Assembly: GCA_016745215.1 (NCBI GenBank)
Contig: CP050890.1
Span: 2,728,001-2,792,000 of the forward strand
Origin: Thiohalocapsa sp. PB-PSB1
Lineage (GTDB): Bacteria; Pseudomonadota; Gammaproteobacteria; Chromatiales; Chromatiaceae
DNA: 64,000 bases
Direction of reading: 5' to 3'
In this document: one piece after another, positions 28,251-37,665 of the stretch
Layout: the number at the start of each line of letters is the position of its first letter
Position numbering within the stretch: the stretch's first letter is position 1
Translations under genes and position numbers: made by a program
Notes under the pieces: model-generated
Told to the model about the DNA's origin: nothing
Seen by the model: only the letters and a program-made list of their open reading frames with translations
The model's database searches: none

Positions 28251-28813
28251 GGGCTTAGGTCTCCGGAGTATTGACAGAACCAGCTAGTTTGCTGCTGCAT
28301 TCCTGCCGGTGCCTACGCGGCACTGATGGAACGTCTGGAAGATCCGGAGTCCAACGCGTCCTTGCCGATCAGGCGCCAATCGATGTCACACTTAATGAGT
28401 GTTACATTGTAAGACCTGATTGATCTTCACAAAAACATCTTGGATTCTGTATAAATAACTTTTTAACGGTGCGGCTGACCTGTGCGTAGTGCAAGTCTGA
28501 ATCGAAGGGTTGGCGAGAAAGTTGCCAGATCCGGGCGGAAAGGCAAGCCTCGGAGCCAACAACTGAGCCATTCGTACACGATAAAAGCTAGTCTGTACCT
28601 GAGGTATCCGGCGTAGGAGCCCGCTTGCGGGCGACCCGGCAGGCGATTGCCGGCGGATCGGAGAGCGCCGCATCTTCCCCGGTAGAAAGGCTCTAGGTCA
28701 GCCTCTTCTCGACAGCTCAACTGAAGACACCCCCAGGGTCTGTTCCTGATGCATCCCCAGATAATCCGCTGCTGTAACAACGCCTTATACTGCCCGCTCG
28801 GGGGTTCTTCCTG
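28251..28813. other. Intergenic region with REP and repeat-D fragments
   Basis: 28384-28455 is AT-rich and could hold the dadA promoter. A REP palindrome occurs at 28613-28637. A right-end fragment of repeat D lies inverted at about 28745-28800 (GCATCCCCAGATAATCCGCT). No gene. Confidence 0.5.
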
Positions 28814-29056
28814 GGCTGTCGAAATGTCCTGAGTGTTGATGCCAAACCGATTCCGGGTCTTGGATTGCATCATCGAACGCACTGGGGAAGCCGAATCGGT
28901 GTCGGGGGTCGCGATCGGAATCGGAATCGAATCCGCTCATCGATCAAAACAGCCAGCTCGATACCAATCCCTCATTCCGACCTCGACACCGACACCGACT
29001 CAGCATCCAAAAACCGGGAAGCTCTTGTTTTAGTGAGACGGCAGATTTCGACAGCT
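28814..29056 (+). mobile_element. MITE-B copy 2
   Basis: GGCTGTCGAAAT opens and TTTCGACAGCT closes the unit; the last base is changed relative to copies 1 and 3. It lies at the left edge of the about 1.5-kb duplication. Confidence 0.75.
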
Positions 29057-29060
29057 TAGA

Positions 29061-29259
29061 AGGCTGTCCGAGAATGAAAATAGGACACAAGATATAGAGC
29101 ACACAACCCGATTGCAGGCGCTATAGTCACTCAACATGATAACTAGATATGCCCTTTTGTTTTTGGTGCGTGAGTGCTGGCCCTAAACGAAAGGGGCAGA
29201 TTTGATGTCACGTGAGAGGACTATATGTGTTGTGCGTGCTCTGAGTTCTCGGACAGCCT
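29061..29259. mobile_element. MITE-C (199 bp) inserted in copy 1 of the duplication
   Basis: The termini AGGCTGTCCGAGAA and TTCTCGGACAGCCT are inverted repeats, flanked by CTTAG and CCTAG. The corresponding place in copy 2 of the duplication (34999) has a single CCTAGG, which gives an empty-site comparison within the window. No ORF. Confidence 0.7.
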
Positions 29260-29554
29260 CCTAGGTTCTTCCTGTGTAAGATGTTCACTTATTCATCCAG
29301 GATGAAGTTTGATTCACCGCAGAGACGCAGAGAAGAGGATGCATTCGCCTTGGCCCCTCTGCGCACTCTGCGTCTCTGCGGTAAATCCTTACATTCTTTG
29401 AAGGCAGCACCTGCTGTGCTCTCTATGCTCTCTCTTAGCTCTCTGTGGTGAATGATTCTTCGCCTCAGATCGCGATTACTTTCACAGTCTCGGAGCCTCG
29501 GCACGAGCTACGATGGCGTGGTTGTTCTTGTCCGGCTGGAGTGCGCGCACGCCC

Positions 29555-30448
29555 CTATAGGTCCGTCAGGTCTGCCGGCCCAAGCAGCCCGGCGACACTG
29601 TCGGCGTCGAAAATGCCGTCGAGCCAGGCATCGAGCTGTTCGGTGGAGGCCGCGGCGATGCGTTGCTCGGCCCAGTCCGGCACGGCGCCGAAGCGGCGGT
29701 GGAGTTGTCGTTGCAATGTATCGGCCTTGCCCTCGGTCTTGCCCTCGGTTTTGCCCTCGGTTTTGCCCTCGGTTTTGCCCTCGGCCTTGCCCTCGGCAAA
29801 AATCTCTTGATAAGCACGGGTCTCTTCCAACGGGGTTAAATGCGTGATCATGGATGTAATCTCCTTCGCGCTCAGGGAGCGGAAACGTTCGAACAGCCAG
29901 AATTGCAGCACTTCCGCGAGCCGCTCGCGGATCGGCTCTGGCAGCGGGGCGGATTGGATGGTTTGCCAAATGTGCGGCACCTGCGCCTTCAGTTCCTCGT
30001 CGCGCTCAACCACCAGTGGCGCCAGCACGACCACGAATGGGTTGTCGGGCTCTTGCGCCAGCAGTTCCGGCAAAAAACGGTTCAAATACACCGCCGTGAA
30101 CGGCGATTCGGCGTCGGCGATCCCCAGCGGCAGGCCGGGATCATCTTTTTCGTGTAAGAAAATCAGAACCCCGCGGATGTCGGCGCTCGGGCGCTGCTCG
30201 CCGATCAGACCGACCTTGGTCAACAGGTTGTACCAGGCAGAGGCGTTCGGCTGCGCCTGAAATTCGACCACATACATCGGCGCCTCCTGGCCTGCGGGCT
30301 CGAACACGCCATCGGCGCGCCGCTCCAGGGCCTTGAAGGTGACAGAACGGAACTGATATAGCCCGTCCAGCCGCAGACCGCCGGTCAGCACCCGGAATGC
30401 TTCGGCACCGATGGACAAGAGTTGATAGATGGCTTGGTCGGTTTTCAT
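29555..30448 (-). CDS. DUF2887/Rpn-like PD-(D/E)XK nuclease, copy 1
   Basis: A 297-residue protein. The N-terminal nuclease-like region runs YQLLSIGAEAFRVLTG, an acidic residue in RADGVFEP, then MYVVEFQAQPN (the E-x-Q variant of E-x-K). The middle (MITHLTPLEETRAYQEIFAE) is typical of Rpn/DUF2887 transposase-like proteins. A low-complexity linker contains four EGKT units encoded by a 12-bp tandem repeat. A C-terminal DUF4351-like helical segment follows. Such proteins are abundant, recombination-associated and of uncertain role. A paralogue with one repeat unit fewer lies at 35302. Confidence 0.8.
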   Translation of the reverse strand: MKTDQAIYQLLSIGAEAFRVLTGGLRLDGLYQFRSVTFKALERRADGVFEPAGQEAPMYVVEFQAQPNASAWYNLLTKVGLIGEQRPSADIRGVLIFLHEKDDPGLPLGIADAESPFTAVYLNRFLPELLAQEPDNPFVVVLAPLVVERDEELKAQVPHIWQTIQSAPLPEPIRERLAEVLQFWLFERFRSLSAKEITSMITHLTPLEETRAYQEIFAEGKAEGKTEGKTEGKTEGKTEGKADTLQRQLHRRFGAVPDWAEQRIAAASTEQLDAWLDGIFDADSVAGLLGPADLTDL

Positions 30449-30584
30449 AGCCAGGTATTATCGCTCAATTCAGTTTGGGATCGCGACCGTAAGACTGCGG
30501 TTCCCGACCCTGAGGTATCCCCACCAATGTGCAGTTGCTACGGGGCGCTGTCGCTGAACTGGCGTCTGCAAAGCGGGTGCTGCC

Positions 30585-30745
30585 TTTTTAAAGAATGTAA
30601 GGATTCACCGCAGAGACGCAGCGTGCGCAGAGGGGCCAAGGCGCCTCGCCCGCAAGCGGACCTTTACGCGCCGTAGGAGCCGGTCGGCGTAGGAGCCCGC
30701 TTGCGGGCGACCCGGCAAATGACGCGAGCGCCGCGCCTTTCCCGG
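30585..30745. repeat. GCAGAGACGCAG repeat plus two REP palindromes
   Basis: ACCGCAGAGACGCAGCGTGC (30608) is followed by CGCCCGCAAGCGGACC and CGTAGGAGCCCGCTTGCGGG. This is the same compound unit as in the 56491 array. The preceding 30449-30584 holds a CTGAGGTATCCCCACCAATG repeat end that also occurs at 36255. Confidence 0.6.
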
Positions 30746-30787
30746 GAGAAAGGCTGTAGGCCACTATCTTCTCTATATATTAACTAA

Positions 30788-31633
30788 GAACCTGTCTGCC
30801 AAAAAAATGTCTATCAAAGTCAAATACTTTTTCTTCGAGGATAAGCCATGGGATACCCGAGTGACCTGACGGACGCCGAATGGGCACTGATTGAACACTA
30901 TTTTCAACCCCGTGATCGACGGCGCAGTGCCAGCCTGCATCCGCGCAAACGGATCGTCGATGCCATTTTGTACGTCGTGAGGTCCGCTTGCCAATGGCGC
31001 ATGCTAACCAACGATTTTCCGCCCTGGCAAACGGTTTACGATCACTTCAGCCGATGGAACAAACGCGCTGTTTGGGAAACCGCGCTGGATCAACTGAATG
31101 CACTCCACCGCCAAAACAACGGTCGCTCGGCATCGCCGAGTTATAGGATGATCGACTCGCAAAGCGTCAAAACCGAGTACGCGAGCGAAGAATGCGGGAT
31201 CGATGGCGGCAAGAAGGTCAAAGGGCATCAACGTCATAGCGTGGTCGATCTCCTCGGCAACCTGTTGCACGTATCGGTCCACGCAGCCAATTGCAGCGAT
31301 ACCTTGGCGGGTGGTCCCGTGATGGCGGGTGCGGCGGAGAGACACCCGAACATCGAGGCGTTTTCCGGCGATGCGGGTTATCGCGGGACGGCCGTGAAAT
31401 TCGTCGACGAGACACTCGGACTCGTCTTGCACATTTCCACTAAAATCAAAGACGGATGGGCTCTGTCCTTCCGAAACCTTGGGTGGTTGAGCGCAGTTTC
31501 GCTTGGCTCGGTCGATTTCGCAGGCTGAGCAAGGATTTCGAGATCCTGACTGGGACTGCCGAGAATATGATCCGTATCGCCATGCTCAAGAAAATGCTTG
31601 CAAATTGCGGCTGAACTTTTGCCAGACAGACTC
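30788..31633 (+). mobile_element. IS5-family element (IS427/IS1031-like), 846 bp
   Basis: The inverted ends GAACCTGTCTGCCAAAA and TTTTGCCAGACAGACTC are flanked by TAA on both sides (30785-30787 and 31634-31636), a 3-bp target duplication as known for the IS427 and IS1031 groups. It contains one broken transposase gene. Confidence 0.85.
30848..31613 (+). pseudogene. IS5-family transposase, one frameshift
   Basis: ATG 30848 starts MGYPSDLTDAEWALIEHYF. SYRMIDSQSVKTEY carries the first Asp and EAFSGDAGYRGTAVKFVDE the second. The frame shifts near 31460. The last part, WVVERSFAWLGRFRRLSKDF with the catalytic Glu and AMLKKMLANCG to TGA 31611, is in another frame. A single indel would restore it. 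Confidence 0.85.
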
Positions 31634-31636
31634 TAA

Positions 31637-31989
31637 GGATACCCCAGGGTTAGGGTGTCCAAAAGCCTAGAAATCCTTTACCGATCATTGAACCTGCCGA
31701 ACGCCGCTTTTGTCTCGGTCGAATCCGCATGTCTCGCCAGGTAAAGGCGTACAAACCTAGATTCGTTAGTCTGATCAATCGGTTACGAACAGACACGTTG
31801 ATATACAGTCCTTCGAAATCAGTCCTGAAGCAAGCGGAACAAGATGCAACTGGAGCTTGCTCATGCGCCAATTCAGGGGTAAATATTCGGCCAAGCCCTC
31901 CGTTCAGCCAGAAAGTATGGGACACAGGAGAAGATTTCCCGTATAAGCTGGACCATACAAACCGCGATACAACCCAAGTCGACGGCAGC
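31637..31989. other. Region between IS5 and IS66 coding parts
   Basis: About 350 bases without a recognisable gene. It probably includes the IS66 left end. An open frame through 31890-32000 could extend the transposase N-terminus but lacks a convincing start. Confidence 0.3.
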
Positions 31990-33848
31990 CGAGGCACAGC
32001 GTGCGGACACTTGCTCCGAGGCGAAACCACCGTGCCCGTTCTCGCAGCAATGGGTCAGGATCACGAAACAGGAGCACATTGATCTCACCGCCCGGGCAAG
32101 CGACTGGGAAGCGCAGCATGCAAGGGCAAAAGCCGAGATCGACAAGCTGCGTGAAGAGGTGGCGCTCGAGGATGCCAAGATCAAAGACCTTCAGAACCGG
32201 TTGTTCGGGAAGAAGAGCGAGAAGCAGCGCGCGCCGAGATCGCAACGGAGCGACCAAGGCAACCGCCCGTCCAAGCGCAAGCGCGGCCAGCAGTCCGGCA
32301 GTTCAGGGCACGGTCGCACCAAGCGCCCGGATCTCCCCATCGTTGCCGATGAGCACGATCTGGATGACGATCAAAAGCGCTGCTCGACCTGTGGCTTGCC
32401 GCATCGTCCCAACCCGGCACTGGAGGAGTACAGCGACGTCATCGAGGTCGAGGTCGAGGCGCACGTGCGCCGCATCCGACGCCGGGCCTATACCCGCAAC
32501 CCCGGCTGCACCTGCGAGGACACCCCGGCCATCCTCAGCGCCGCGCCGCCGGCGCGATTGATTCCGCGCAGCGACTATGATGTTAGCTTTTGGGTCGAGA
32601 TCATCCTGCGCAAATACCGCTACGGCCAACCTGTCCACCGCACTCTGCAGGACCTGAGCGACCAGGGGCTGGCAGTCTCGCCCGGCACGCTCGCCGGTGG
32701 CTTGCAGGCCATCGCGCCACTGTTCGAGCCGGCCTTGTTCACAAGCTCGGCCAAGACTTCGAGCTCCCCGGTATTTTATATTTAAAATCAACGTTCTACG
32801 GAAAAGCCCCACGCACCCGCTCGTCAGTTGGTCGGAGTTATGAACAAGGCCGTTCGAGCCCATCGTCGAGCCCATCGTCGAGGAGCTGTACTGCAAGCAG
32901 GCGAGCGAGCAGCTCTTCCATCATGACGAGACGCGCTGGGGAGTCTTCGTGGAGCTGCTGGGCAAGGTCGGTACGCGCTGGACTCTGTGGGTGACGCGTT
33001 CACCGTCGGTGGTCTTCTACTGCATCGACCCCAGCCGCAGTGCCGCCGTCCCCGGCGCGCATTTTGCCGGGTTGCAGGCGCAGCAGGCCATCATCGTCTG
33101 CGATTGCTACAGTGCCTACAAGAAGCTGGCCCGGCTGGCGCTGAACATCCTGCTGGCGTTCTGCTGGGCACCTATGCGCCGCGACTTTCTGGATGCCGGT
33201 CGCGCCTTCGCCGAGCTTCAGGAGTGGGCGCTCGAATGGAAGGAGCGCATTGGTACGCTCTACCATCTCAATCGACTGCGTCTGGAGCAGTGGAACCCCG
33301 AGCGTTGCATTGGTGAGTAGGGCGCTGGCTTTCATCAACACCATGAGGCGCTGCAGGGCCGGATGCAGGACATGCATGAGGAGGCAACCCGGGTCTTGGC
33401 GCAGGCGGATGCGCCAGGCGCCGGTTTGTCCAAGCGTGCACGCACGCAACAGAACAAGGTGCTCTCCAGTCTGCTCGAGCACTGGTCCGGGCTCACCGTT
33501 TTTGTCGACCATCCCGAAGTCCCGATGGACCACAAGCGCGGTGAGAACAGCATCCGCACGCCGGTCACCGGGCGCAAGAATGACTATGGATCGGGCAGCA
33601 TCTGGAGTGCAGAGCTTGCCGCCACGCTGTTCGCCATCCTGCAAACCCTGGTGCTGTGGGGCATCAACCCCCGTCACTGGCTGCTGGACTATCTCACGGC
33701 CTGCGCGGAAAACGGCGCCAGCCCGCCGGCGCAGATCGATGCGTTTCTCCCCTGGGCGATGGATGACGCGCGCCGCGTCGACCTCTCGCGTCCCTATGCC
33801 TGCCGAGCACCGCCCGCCGAGCTGCTCCCCATCGGCGAGGACACGTGA
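31990..33848 (+). pseudogene. tnpC: IS66-family transposase (TnpC) split by MITE-A and a TAG
   Basis: The N-terminal coiled coil and K-I-K-D-L-Q-N-R-L-F-G-K-K-S-E-K match IS66 TnpC. A zinc-ribbon-like region (CSTCGLPHRPN) and YDVSFWVEIILRKYRYGQPV follow. The DDE residues appear in LFHHDETRW, IVCDCYSAYKK and ENSIRTPVTGRKNDYGSGS. A MITE at 32731-32851 with a 9-bp target duplication shifts the frame by exactly one (130 bp net). Removing it joins LFEP to IVEPIVEELY. A further in-frame TAG lies at 33318. The start is uncertain because the N-terminal frame is open upstream of 32159 without an obvious ATG. Confidence 0.88.
32731..32851. mobile_element. MITE-A copy 2 (121 bp) inside tnpC
   Basis: It starts GGCCTTGTTCACAA and ends TTATGAACAAGGCC, flanked by GTTCGAGCC on both sides (9-bp duplication). 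The interior is clearly related to copy 1 at 1623 (shared TACGGAAAAGC and GCTCGTCAGTTGGT) but 12 bp shorter. Confidence 0.85.
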
Positions 33849-34702
33849 GCCATCGCTACTGTGGGCGCGAGTTCCACGCCGAGGACATCGCGCTGATCCG
33901 CCGGCTCATCGCCGAAGACCCGGCGCGCACCCGTGCCGAACGCTCGCGATTGACCTGCCGAGCACTGCACTGGCACAAGCCCGACGGCGGATTGAAGGAC
34001 ATGTCCGCTCGGGTGGCCATGCTGCGCATGCACGACGACGGGCTCATCACGCTGCCCCCGCCGCGTGGCAAGCGACCCGATCCAACGGTGTCCATCAGCG
34101 CGCTCAGCGATCCGGGAGAACCGCTCGACATGCCCGTCGGTGCGCTTGCGCCGCCGCTGTTCCAGCGCGTGCGCACATCAGGGGACTCGCGCCTGTGGAA
34201 CGAAACCATCCAGCGCTACCACGACCTCGGACACAAGCCCCTGCCCGGCGCACAACTGCGCTACACGGTCTACTCGGCAGGGCAACCCATCGCCCTGCTC
34301 GGCTTCGGCGCTGCGGCCTGGATGAGCGCACCGCGCGATCGCTACATCGGCTGGTCGCATGAACAACGTCGCCGACATCTGCACCTGGTCGTCAACAATG
34401 CCAGGTTTCTCATCCTGCCCTGGATACAGGTGCACAACCTCGCCTCCATGCTGCTGGCCAAGGCGGCCAAGCTGCTTCCCCGACACTGGCAGGACGTCTA
34501 CGCATACCGCCCGGTGCTGCTCGAGACCTGCGTCGAAAGACCGCGTTTCCGCGGCACCTGCTAGCACGCCGCCAACTGGCTCCGCCTCGGCCAGACCAAA
34601 GGTCGCGGCAAGCTCGGCCCTGCCGGGAAACCCAGTGTGCCAATCAAGGACTTATGGGTGTACCCCTTGGATCAACGCTTCCGCGAGACGTTGACTCGTT
34701 GA
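33845..34702 (+). pseudogene. DUF4338 (DruA-like) protein gene with in-frame TAG
   Basis: GTG 33845 overlaps the tnpC stop (GTGA), so it is coupled to the transposase. LIAEDPARTRAERSRLTCRA, RYHDLGHKPLPGAQLRYTVY, LLGFGAAAWMSAPRDRYIGW and NNARFLILPWIQVHNLASML are DUF4338 blocks, the family of DruA from Druantia anti-phage systems. The frame stops at TAG 34562 exactly where the family has a Tyr (GTC-Y-AANW). The same frame continues AANWLRLGQTKGRGKLGP to TGA 34700. Many IS66-like elements carry a DUF4338 passenger, so this copy is more likely transposon-associated than a Druantia system; no druE-type helicase is present. Confidence 0.8.
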
Positions 34703-34756
34703 TTCTTCGAGGAATGGGTCGAACGAATGTTTACCCCGATCGGAGGGTTCTTCCTG

Positions 34757-34999
34757 GGCTGTCGAAATGTCCTGAGTGTTGATGCCAAACCGATTCCGGG
34801 TCTTGGATTGCATCATCGAACGCACTGGGGAAGCCTAATCGGTGTCGGGGGTCGCGATCGGAATCGGAATCGAATCCGCTCATCGATCGAAACAGCCGGC
34901 TCGATACCAATCCCTCATTCCGACCTCGACACCGACACCGACTAAGCATCCAAAAACAGGGAAGCTCTTGTTTTAGTGAGACGGCAGATTTCGACAGCC
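34757..34999 (+). mobile_element. MITE-B copy 3
   Basis: It opens GGCTGTCGAAAT and closes ATTTCGACAGCC, followed by TAG. It is nearly identical to copy 2 and lies at the same relative position ahead of the second nuclease gene. Confidence 0.8.
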
Positions 35000-35301
35000 T
35001 AGGTTCTTCCTGTGTAAGATGTTCACCTATTCATCCAGGATGAAGTTTGATTCACCGCAGAGAACGCAGAGACGCAGAGAAGAGGATGCATTCGCCTTGG
35101 CCCCTCTGCGCACTCTGCGTCTCTGCGGTAAATCCTTACATTCTTTGAAGGCAGCACCTGCTGTGCTCTCTATGCTCTCTCTTAGCTCTCTGTGGTGAAT
35201 GATTCTTCGCCTCAGATCGCGATTACTTTCACAGTCTCGGAGCCTCGGCACGAGCTACGATGGCGTGGTTGTTCTTGTCCGGCTGGAGTGCGCGCACGCC
35301 C

Positions 35302-36183
35302 CTATAGGTCCGTCAGGTCTGCCGGCCCAAGCAGCCCGGCGACACTGTCGGCGTCGAAAATGCCGTCGAGCCAGGCATCGAGCTGTTCGGTGGAGGCCGC
35401 GGCGATGCGTTGCTCGGCCCAGTCCGGCACGGCGCCGAAGCGGCGGTGGAGTTGTCGTTGCAATGTATCGGCCTTGCCCTCGGTCTTGCCCTCGGTTTTG
35501 CCCTCGGTTTTGCCCTCGGCCTTGCCCTCGGCAAAAATCTCTTGATAAGCACGGGTCTCTTCCAACGGGGTTAAATGCGTGATCATGGATGTAATCTCCT
35601 TCGCGCTCAGGGAGCGGAAACGTTCGAACAGCCAGAATTGCAGCACTTCCGCGAGCCGCTCGCGGATCGGCTCTGGCAGCGGGGCGGATTGGATGGTTTG
35701 CCAAATGTGCGGCACCTGCGCCTGCAGTTCCTCATCGCGCTCAACCACCAGTGGCGCCAGCACGACCACGAATGGGTTGTCGGGCTCTTGCGCCAGCAGT
35801 TCCGGCAAAAAACGGTTCAAATACACCGCCGTGAACGGCGATTCGGCGTCGGCGATCCCCAGTGGCAGGCCGGGATCATCTTTTTCGTGTAAGAAAATCA
35901 GAACCCCGCGGATGTCGGCGCTCGGGCGCTGCTCGCCGATCAGGCCGACCTTGGTCAACAGGTTGTACCAGGCAGAGGCGTTCGGCTGCGCCTGAAATTC
36001 GACCACATACATCGGCGCCTCCTGGCCTGCGGGCTCGAACACGCCATCGGCGCGCCGCTCCAGGGCCTTGAAGGTGACAGAACGGAACTGATATGGCCCG
36101 TCCAGCCGCAGACCGCCGGTCAGCACCCGGAATGCCTCGGCACCGATGGACAAGAGTTGATAGATGGCTTGGTCGGTTTTCAT
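35302..36183 (-). CDS. DUF2887/Rpn-like PD-(D/E)XK nuclease, copy 2
   Basis: 293 residues, essentially identical to the protein at 29555-30448 except for three EGKT units instead of four and a few substitutions (for example Leu/Pro in DGxYQF and Lys/Gln in EELxAQV). It keeps RADGVFEP and VVEFQAQ. Gene and flanks (34746-36240) form the right arm of a direct duplication. Confidence 0.8.
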   Translation of the reverse strand: MKTDQAIYQLLSIGAEAFRVLTGGLRLDGPYQFRSVTFKALERRADGVFEPAGQEAPMYVVEFQAQPNASAWYNLLTKVGLIGEQRPSADIRGVLIFLHEKDDPGLPLGIADAESPFTAVYLNRFLPELLAQEPDNPFVVVLAPLVVERDEELQAQVPHIWQTIQSAPLPEPIRERLAEVLQFWLFERFRSLSAKEITSMITHLTPLEETRAYQEIFAEGKAEGKTEGKTEGKTEGKADTLQRQLHRRFGAVPDWAEQRIAAASTEQLDAWLDGIFDADSVAGLLGPADLTDL

Positions 36184-37210
36184 AGCCAGGTATTATCGCT
36201 CGATTCAGTTCGGGATCGCGACCGTAGGACGCGCAGAATCGGTTCTTGACTCTGAGATATCCCCACCAATGTGCGGTCGCTGCGGGGCGCTGTCGCTGTT
36301 GCCAACTGGCCTCTGCAAAGCCGACGCGCTGGCTACAGCACAAGGATCGACCACGGGCAAACCGTCCAAATGCCAGTTGGGGTTCGTACCTCACCTCAAC
36401 CTACGCAATTCAGGGTTTTGAGGCGCGATTCGAAATACTTACACAATCTCTCTGAGATTGTGTAAGTATCGCACGAATTAGCGCGACACAAGATTTTCAC
36501 CATAGAGACACAGAGCACACAGAGAAAAGACTCTACTATTCTTTCAAAGACTCGAAGCGCGAGTGCTGCCTTCGTAAACTGTTTACCTCTTCATTCAGGA
36601 TGAAGTTTGATTCACCGCAGAGACGCAGAGAACGCAGAGAAGACGATGCATTCGCCTTGGCCCCTCTGCGTCTCTGCGGTGAATACTTGCATTCTTTGAA
36701 GGCAGCACCTTCTGTCGGCAAGGCCCCGTGGCTTGCGTCCGACCTGCGCGTCGTCGGCCTAGTCGCCCGCAAGCGGGCTCCTACGTCGGCCTTCCCGGTC
36801 GGCTTGTGGGAGCCCGCTTGCGGGCGACGCGCGGGCCACAGGACAAGGATCGCCCACGGGCAAACCATCCCCATGCCAGGGCCGGTTTGTGGGAATACCT
36901 CAGGAACAGCCAAAACGGCGCTTGGATATGTGGTCGATGAAAACAGCTGCTGATTTGCGAAGCCGGCGCGACAGCGTTTGCCCAAATCGCTGCGGGTGGT
37001 GGCGCTGATCTTGCGCCACTTCGGGTAATCACGGATGTCGCCCTTGCTGGCTGTGCAGGACGCTGTCCGGGTGCTTCGTGCACCAGTAGCAGCCTGTCTT
37101 TGTGTCCATGGGGCCGCTGGAGCGTGCATTGAATACCACCGTTTTCAGGTCCAATCACGGGCTGGTAAGCCGAAAAACGAGGAGCTCTTGAGGAGGATAG
37201 TCGTGATTTA
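36184..37210. other. Repeat-rich intergenic region downstream of the DAB operon
   Basis: It contains a repeat-D-like end (36255), the hairpin at 36435, GCAGAGACGCAGAG repeats (36612-36690), paired REP palindromes (36770-36830) and a repeat-D-like right end (GGGAATACCTCAGG, 36890). 36950-37170 may be a decayed gene on the minus strand but I cannot name it. Confidence 0.5.
36435..36469. other. Perfect 16-bp inverted repeat (hairpin)
   Basis: ATACTTACACAATCTC, loop TCT, then the exact complement. It is not followed by a T-run, so it is not a standard terminator. It could be a transcription-factor site, an attachment-type structure or a mobile-element relic. Confidence 0.7.
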
Positions 37211-37561
37211 TTAGGTATTTACCTTGGTCTGACTCGGTGTTGCAAACTTGTCCAGTCGGGTAACCTGAATATCGGACGTGAACACCACGCCCATGTGTTT
37301 GTTGAAAAACGGCGTCAGCCCCTCGAGAATCGCCGCCGCGAGATCCTCCGGCACCGCGGTGATGATCATCACCAACACATCATCCTCGTTGAACATCAAA
37401 TGGCCCTCATGGCTGCCGTGGCTGCCCTTGCCCGACAAATTGTGCAATATGGTGTAGCCGCTGACCGCGGCGCGCTCCAGAAGATCCAGCACGAAATCCT
37501 GGTATTCGCCCTGGACGACGATTTCCAGTTTTTTCATTTCGCTGTGCTTCAGCTCTTGCAT
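37211..37561 (-). CDS. PII-like regulator of the DAB system
   Basis: ATG 37561 has GGGAG upstream; an inner ATG at 37537 is a weaker alternative. The 116-residue protein has the PII ferredoxin-like pattern (LEIVVQGEYQDFVLDLLERA, YTILHNLSGKG, VLVMIITAVPEDLAAAILE). The T-loop region is short and rich in Gly/His (GSHGSHEGH), unlike GlnB. PII-like proteins occur beside bicarbonate transporters (SbtB) and DAB operons and are thought to tune carbon uptake through nucleotide binding. It is the last gene of the operon, about 100 bp after dabA. Confidence 0.8.
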   Translation of the reverse strand: MQELKHSEMKKLEIVVQGEYQDFVLDLLERAAVSGYTILHNLSGKGSHGSHEGHLMFNEDDVLVMIITAVPEDLAAAILEGLTPFFNKHMGVVFTSDIQVTRLDKFATPSQTKVNT

Positions 37562-37665
37562 CTGTCACTCCCGCCCATCGGCAGTCGTTGAAGCCGGCGC
37601 CTGATGGCCGGTTTCTGTTTGATGAGGATTCCGCAACGATCCAAAGACCCGCTGTCCAACTGCTC

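Noticed and set aside
33845..34702. Complete Druantia defence system
   Set aside because: Only the DUF4338 protein is present, it is coupled to IS66 tnpC and interrupted by TAG, and no druE-like helicase is in the window.
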